Source of the DNA: Succinivibrionaceae bacterium
GTDB taxonomy: Bacteria; Pseudomonadota; Gammaproteobacteria; Enterobacterales; Succinivibrionaceae
Reading direction: 5' to 3'
NCBI GenBank assembly: GCA_019420905.1
Contig: JAHZGH010000011.1
Location: 62,001-126,000, forward strand
Length of the DNA: 64,000 nucleotides
Shown here: positions 62,221 to 64,000 of the stretch, piece after piece
How positions within the stretch are numbered: the stretch's first letter is position 1
Layout: every line of letters begins with the position of its first letter
Made by a program: the position numbers and the translations under genes
The notes under the pieces: model-generated
Seen by the model: only the letters and a program-made list of their open reading frames with translations
What the model was told of the DNA's origin: nothing
The model's database searches: none

Positions 62221-63255
62221 TTAGGCAAGCAATTTAGCAGGATTTGCCTTAATTAGTTTCTCCACAACTTCAATACTTACCCCTTTTTGCATTAATAAGG
62301 ATACAAATACTGTGGGAACGAAAATAAAGCCATTTCCTCCGTTTTTAGTCCACATTTGCTTTAAAAAGACATCATGAGATAAAACAATTTGATCCTCATA
62401 ACCATGTTTAATCAAATTATAAACATTCTCAACAGTCTCAAAAACACTAGGACCTACGCCCTCTTTTGGAAAAGATATATCTTGAGCAATCATATCAAAC
62501 TCAATAAATACGCCCCTATCAAGCAGTCTCTTTTGATAATCAAAATCTTTTCCTGAAGGATCAGAATGAGCTAATGATATCTTTGCAGGATTAACTCCCA
62601 TTTCATCTATCATTATATCTAAAACTTCATCACCGTAACGAAGCCACCCTGGCATATGAATATTAATGCTTATATTAGGATTTAATTTTTGTGCAATCGC
62701 CCCTGCTCTTAAATTATTTTTCTCACCAGCTGTAAAATTCGGCGATACTCCCAACTCTCCTATAAGACCTGCTTTAATATCTGTACCGTCAATTCCTACA
62801 TTTAAGTCATGATCATATTCATCAGCTATAATTTCAGGCTTACGCAGCAATTTATCTTCTGTTTCAAATTTAGATAAATAATAACCTGTTGAGGCAATTA
62901 CATTTAAATTCTTTTTTACAGCAACTTCATGAATTTTTTTAATATTTCTTCCAATAGATGCTGAGCCAGTAGCCTCAACTACGCTTCTGCCTCCAATTTC
63001 AATAAATTTTTCTACCTCAAAACAAACATCATCTATATCTTTTTCAGACATATTGTCTTTATTGCAATAAGGATCATAACGCAAGCCATAAGCTATATCT
63101 GAACTTACCTTTTTATCTGCAATAAATTTTGAATACGGGTAAAAAGGCTTATCTACACAATTTGACAAATCATTAAAAAAATGCTCGTGTACAAGACAAA
63201 TACCTAATTCATCCTTATTTATTTTGCCTGTGACAGTTTGAACAAAGCCTTGCAT
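62221..63255 (-). CDS. phosphotriesterase-family metal-dependent hydrolase
   Basis: An amidohydrolase-superfamily protein of 344 residues. Metal ligands are visible: LVHEHF (HxH, about residues 22-27), bridging Glu in LIGELG, NIHMPG, LAHSDP and the catalytic Asp in LSHDVF. A bridging Glu rather than carboxylated Lys is typical of PHP-like members. Related proteins are lactonases or sugar-lactone hydrolases, so that is a plausible role here. It is 18 bases downstream of the DMT-type transporter gene and probably co-transcribed. Confidence 0.85.
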   Translation of the reverse strand: MQGFVQTVTGKINKDELGICLVHEHFFNDLSNCVDKPFYPYSKFIADKKVSSDIAYGLRYDPYCNKDNMSEKDIDDVCFEVEKFIEIGGRSVVEATGSASIGRNIKKIHEVAVKKNLNVIASTGYYLSKFETEDKLLRKPEIIADEYDHDLNVGIDGTDIKAGLIGELGVSPNFTAGEKNNLRAGAIAQKLNPNISINIHMPGWLRYGDEVLDIMIDEMGVNPAKISLAHSDPSGKDFDYQKRLLDRGVFIEFDMIAQDISFPKEGVGPSVFETVENVYNLIKHGYEDQIVLSHDVFLKQMWTKNGGNGFIFVPTVFVSLLMQKGVSIEVVEKLIKANPAKLLA

Positions 63256-63273
63256 AGTAATAACCTCTGTATA

Positions 63274-64000
63274 TTAAGCATTCTGAGTAGCTAAACGTTC
63301 AGCTTTAGAAGGAATTGCTGTAACAATTGCACCAGCCAAAGCAAATAATGTTCCGATAATAGTTACTAAATAAACAGTATTGCCTAAAGCTGGGATAGCC
63401 AAATCAATCAGCACAGATCCCAATAACTGACCTGCAGTAGAAGCTACGCCTAAAAGTAATAAACCTATACCTCTTACTAATAAGGCCATTAAGGCAATTG
63501 AAGCTAAGCCTAAAGGTCCGCCAAGATACATCCACCATTGTGTAGGAAGATCAAAACTTACATAACCTAAAGCCACGCGAATTACTAAAGCTGTAGCAAG
63601 TACAGTAAAGCCGACAATGAAATTCCAAGTAATAGAAACTAGCATTGAACCTGTAGCTTCTCCTACAGCAGAATTTCCGGCAGGCTGCCAGCCTGCCAAA
63701 AGACCGGCTAAGAAAGGAAGAACTGCTAAAATTAAAACTTGAGGCGACTCCCATTGAGGAATTACTACAAAAATCGTAGCAATAATAGCTAAAAGAGCTC
63801 CTGTTATTCTCTGCAAAGTAAAAGGCTTCTTCTCTTTCACACCAATACCAAATCTATCACAGAGTAAACCTGATAAAATCAATGCCGAAATAAGAGAAGT
63901 TTGGAAAGTTGCTACCCCCAGCTCATGAGCTGAAGCTCCCTCTGAGAATACGACCATAGCTCCGCACAAACCGGCAAACCAATTCCACAACGGAATTTTT
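63274..64000 (-). CDS. YdcZ/DUF606-type membrane protein (5' end outside window)
   Basis: At least 240 residues with about eight hydrophobic helices, matching the DMT-superfamily YdcZ (PF04657) layout of duplicated halves: PLWNWFAGLCGAMVVFSEGASAHELGVATFQTSLISALILSGLLCDRFG in the first half and YLGGPLGLASIALMALLVRGIGLLLLGVASTAGQLLGSVLID in the second. The frame remains open to the window edge, so the start lies outside. The nearest internal ATG (63990) is not convincing. The substrate is unknown. Confidence 0.8.
   Translation of the reverse strand, partial: KIPLWNWFAGLCGAMVVFSEGASAHELGVATFQTSLISALILSGLLCDRFGIGVKEKKPFTLQRITGALLAIIATIFVVIPQWESPQVLILAVLPFLAGLLAGWQPAGNSAVGEATGSMLVSITWNFIVGFTVLATALVIRVALGYVSFDLPTQWWMYLGGPLGLASIALMALLVRGIGLLLLGVASTAGQLLGSVLIDLAIPALGNTVYLVTIIGTLFALAGAIVTAIPSKAERLATQNA

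Overview
The window looks like the chromosome of a fermentative, AT-rich gammaproteobacterium. The evidence is a gammaproteobacterial-type 4.5S RNA, a sigma-32-type heat-shock promoter, pflB/pflA, putP, truB and mfd. The gene mix (pyruvate formate-lyase, class III fructose-bisphosphatase, several TRAP transporters, many orphan AAA-ATPase-like or TraI_2-like proteins) would fit an anaerobic gut member of Aeromonadales such as Succinivibrionaceae. That placement is an inference from gene content and was not tested by phylogeny.

Layout. 1-10.3 kb: folP, a UvrD-type helicase, an orphan MobH/TraI_2-type HD protein, a zinc-type macrodomain ADP-ribosyl hydrolase, three tandem Hsp20 genes behind a sigma-32 promoter, then truB with two paralogous exported proteins. 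10.5-15.3 kb: the 4.5S RNA gene leads without a terminator into a degenerate AAA-ATPase-like protein and a HAD phosphatase. After these come an ArsR/permease/thioredoxin cluster and a decayed IS200-type transposase. 15.4-30.1 kb: central metabolism, with putP, an unusual NAD synthetase, glgX, pflA, pflB, class III fbp and an iron-type alcohol dehydrogenase, plus hypotheticals.

30.2-35.9 kb: a D-amino-acid-type operon (RidA-like, D-threonine aldolase/D-serine dehydratase-like, D-aminoacylase, sodium symporter) divergent from a DauR/YheO-like regulator. The intergenic region carries repeated CAAAC-N5-GTTTG operators. 36.1-46.6 kb: a TRAP transporter operon with a split transketolase, an aldo/keto reductase and a LacI-type effector domain without its DNA-binding head. 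The TRAP genes then recur as a 2,960-bp direct repeat in which I found no differences. CAAACGTTTG-type palindromes mark the promoters of both copies.

47.1-56.6 kb: a long operon headed by an IclR regulator. It holds a second TRAP system, a zinc alcohol dehydrogenase, a DapA-family aldolase, and two alternating pairs of Gfo/Idh/MocA oxidoreductase and TIM-barrel epimerase, which suggests catabolism of a sugar acid or oxidised sugar. 57.0-64.0 kb: a DUF6056-like membrane protein, mfd, a phosphotriesterase-family hydrolase and a YdcZ/DMT-type membrane protein cut by the window end.

No CRISPR array, prophage or complete mobile element was seen. The strongest unusual signals are the identical TRAP repeat, several enzymes missing expected active-site or metal-binding residues (NadE glutaminase domain, iron alcohol dehydrogenase, AAA-like P-loop), the headless LacI protein beside a family of LacI-type operators, and the palindrome families in front of the two catabolic operons.
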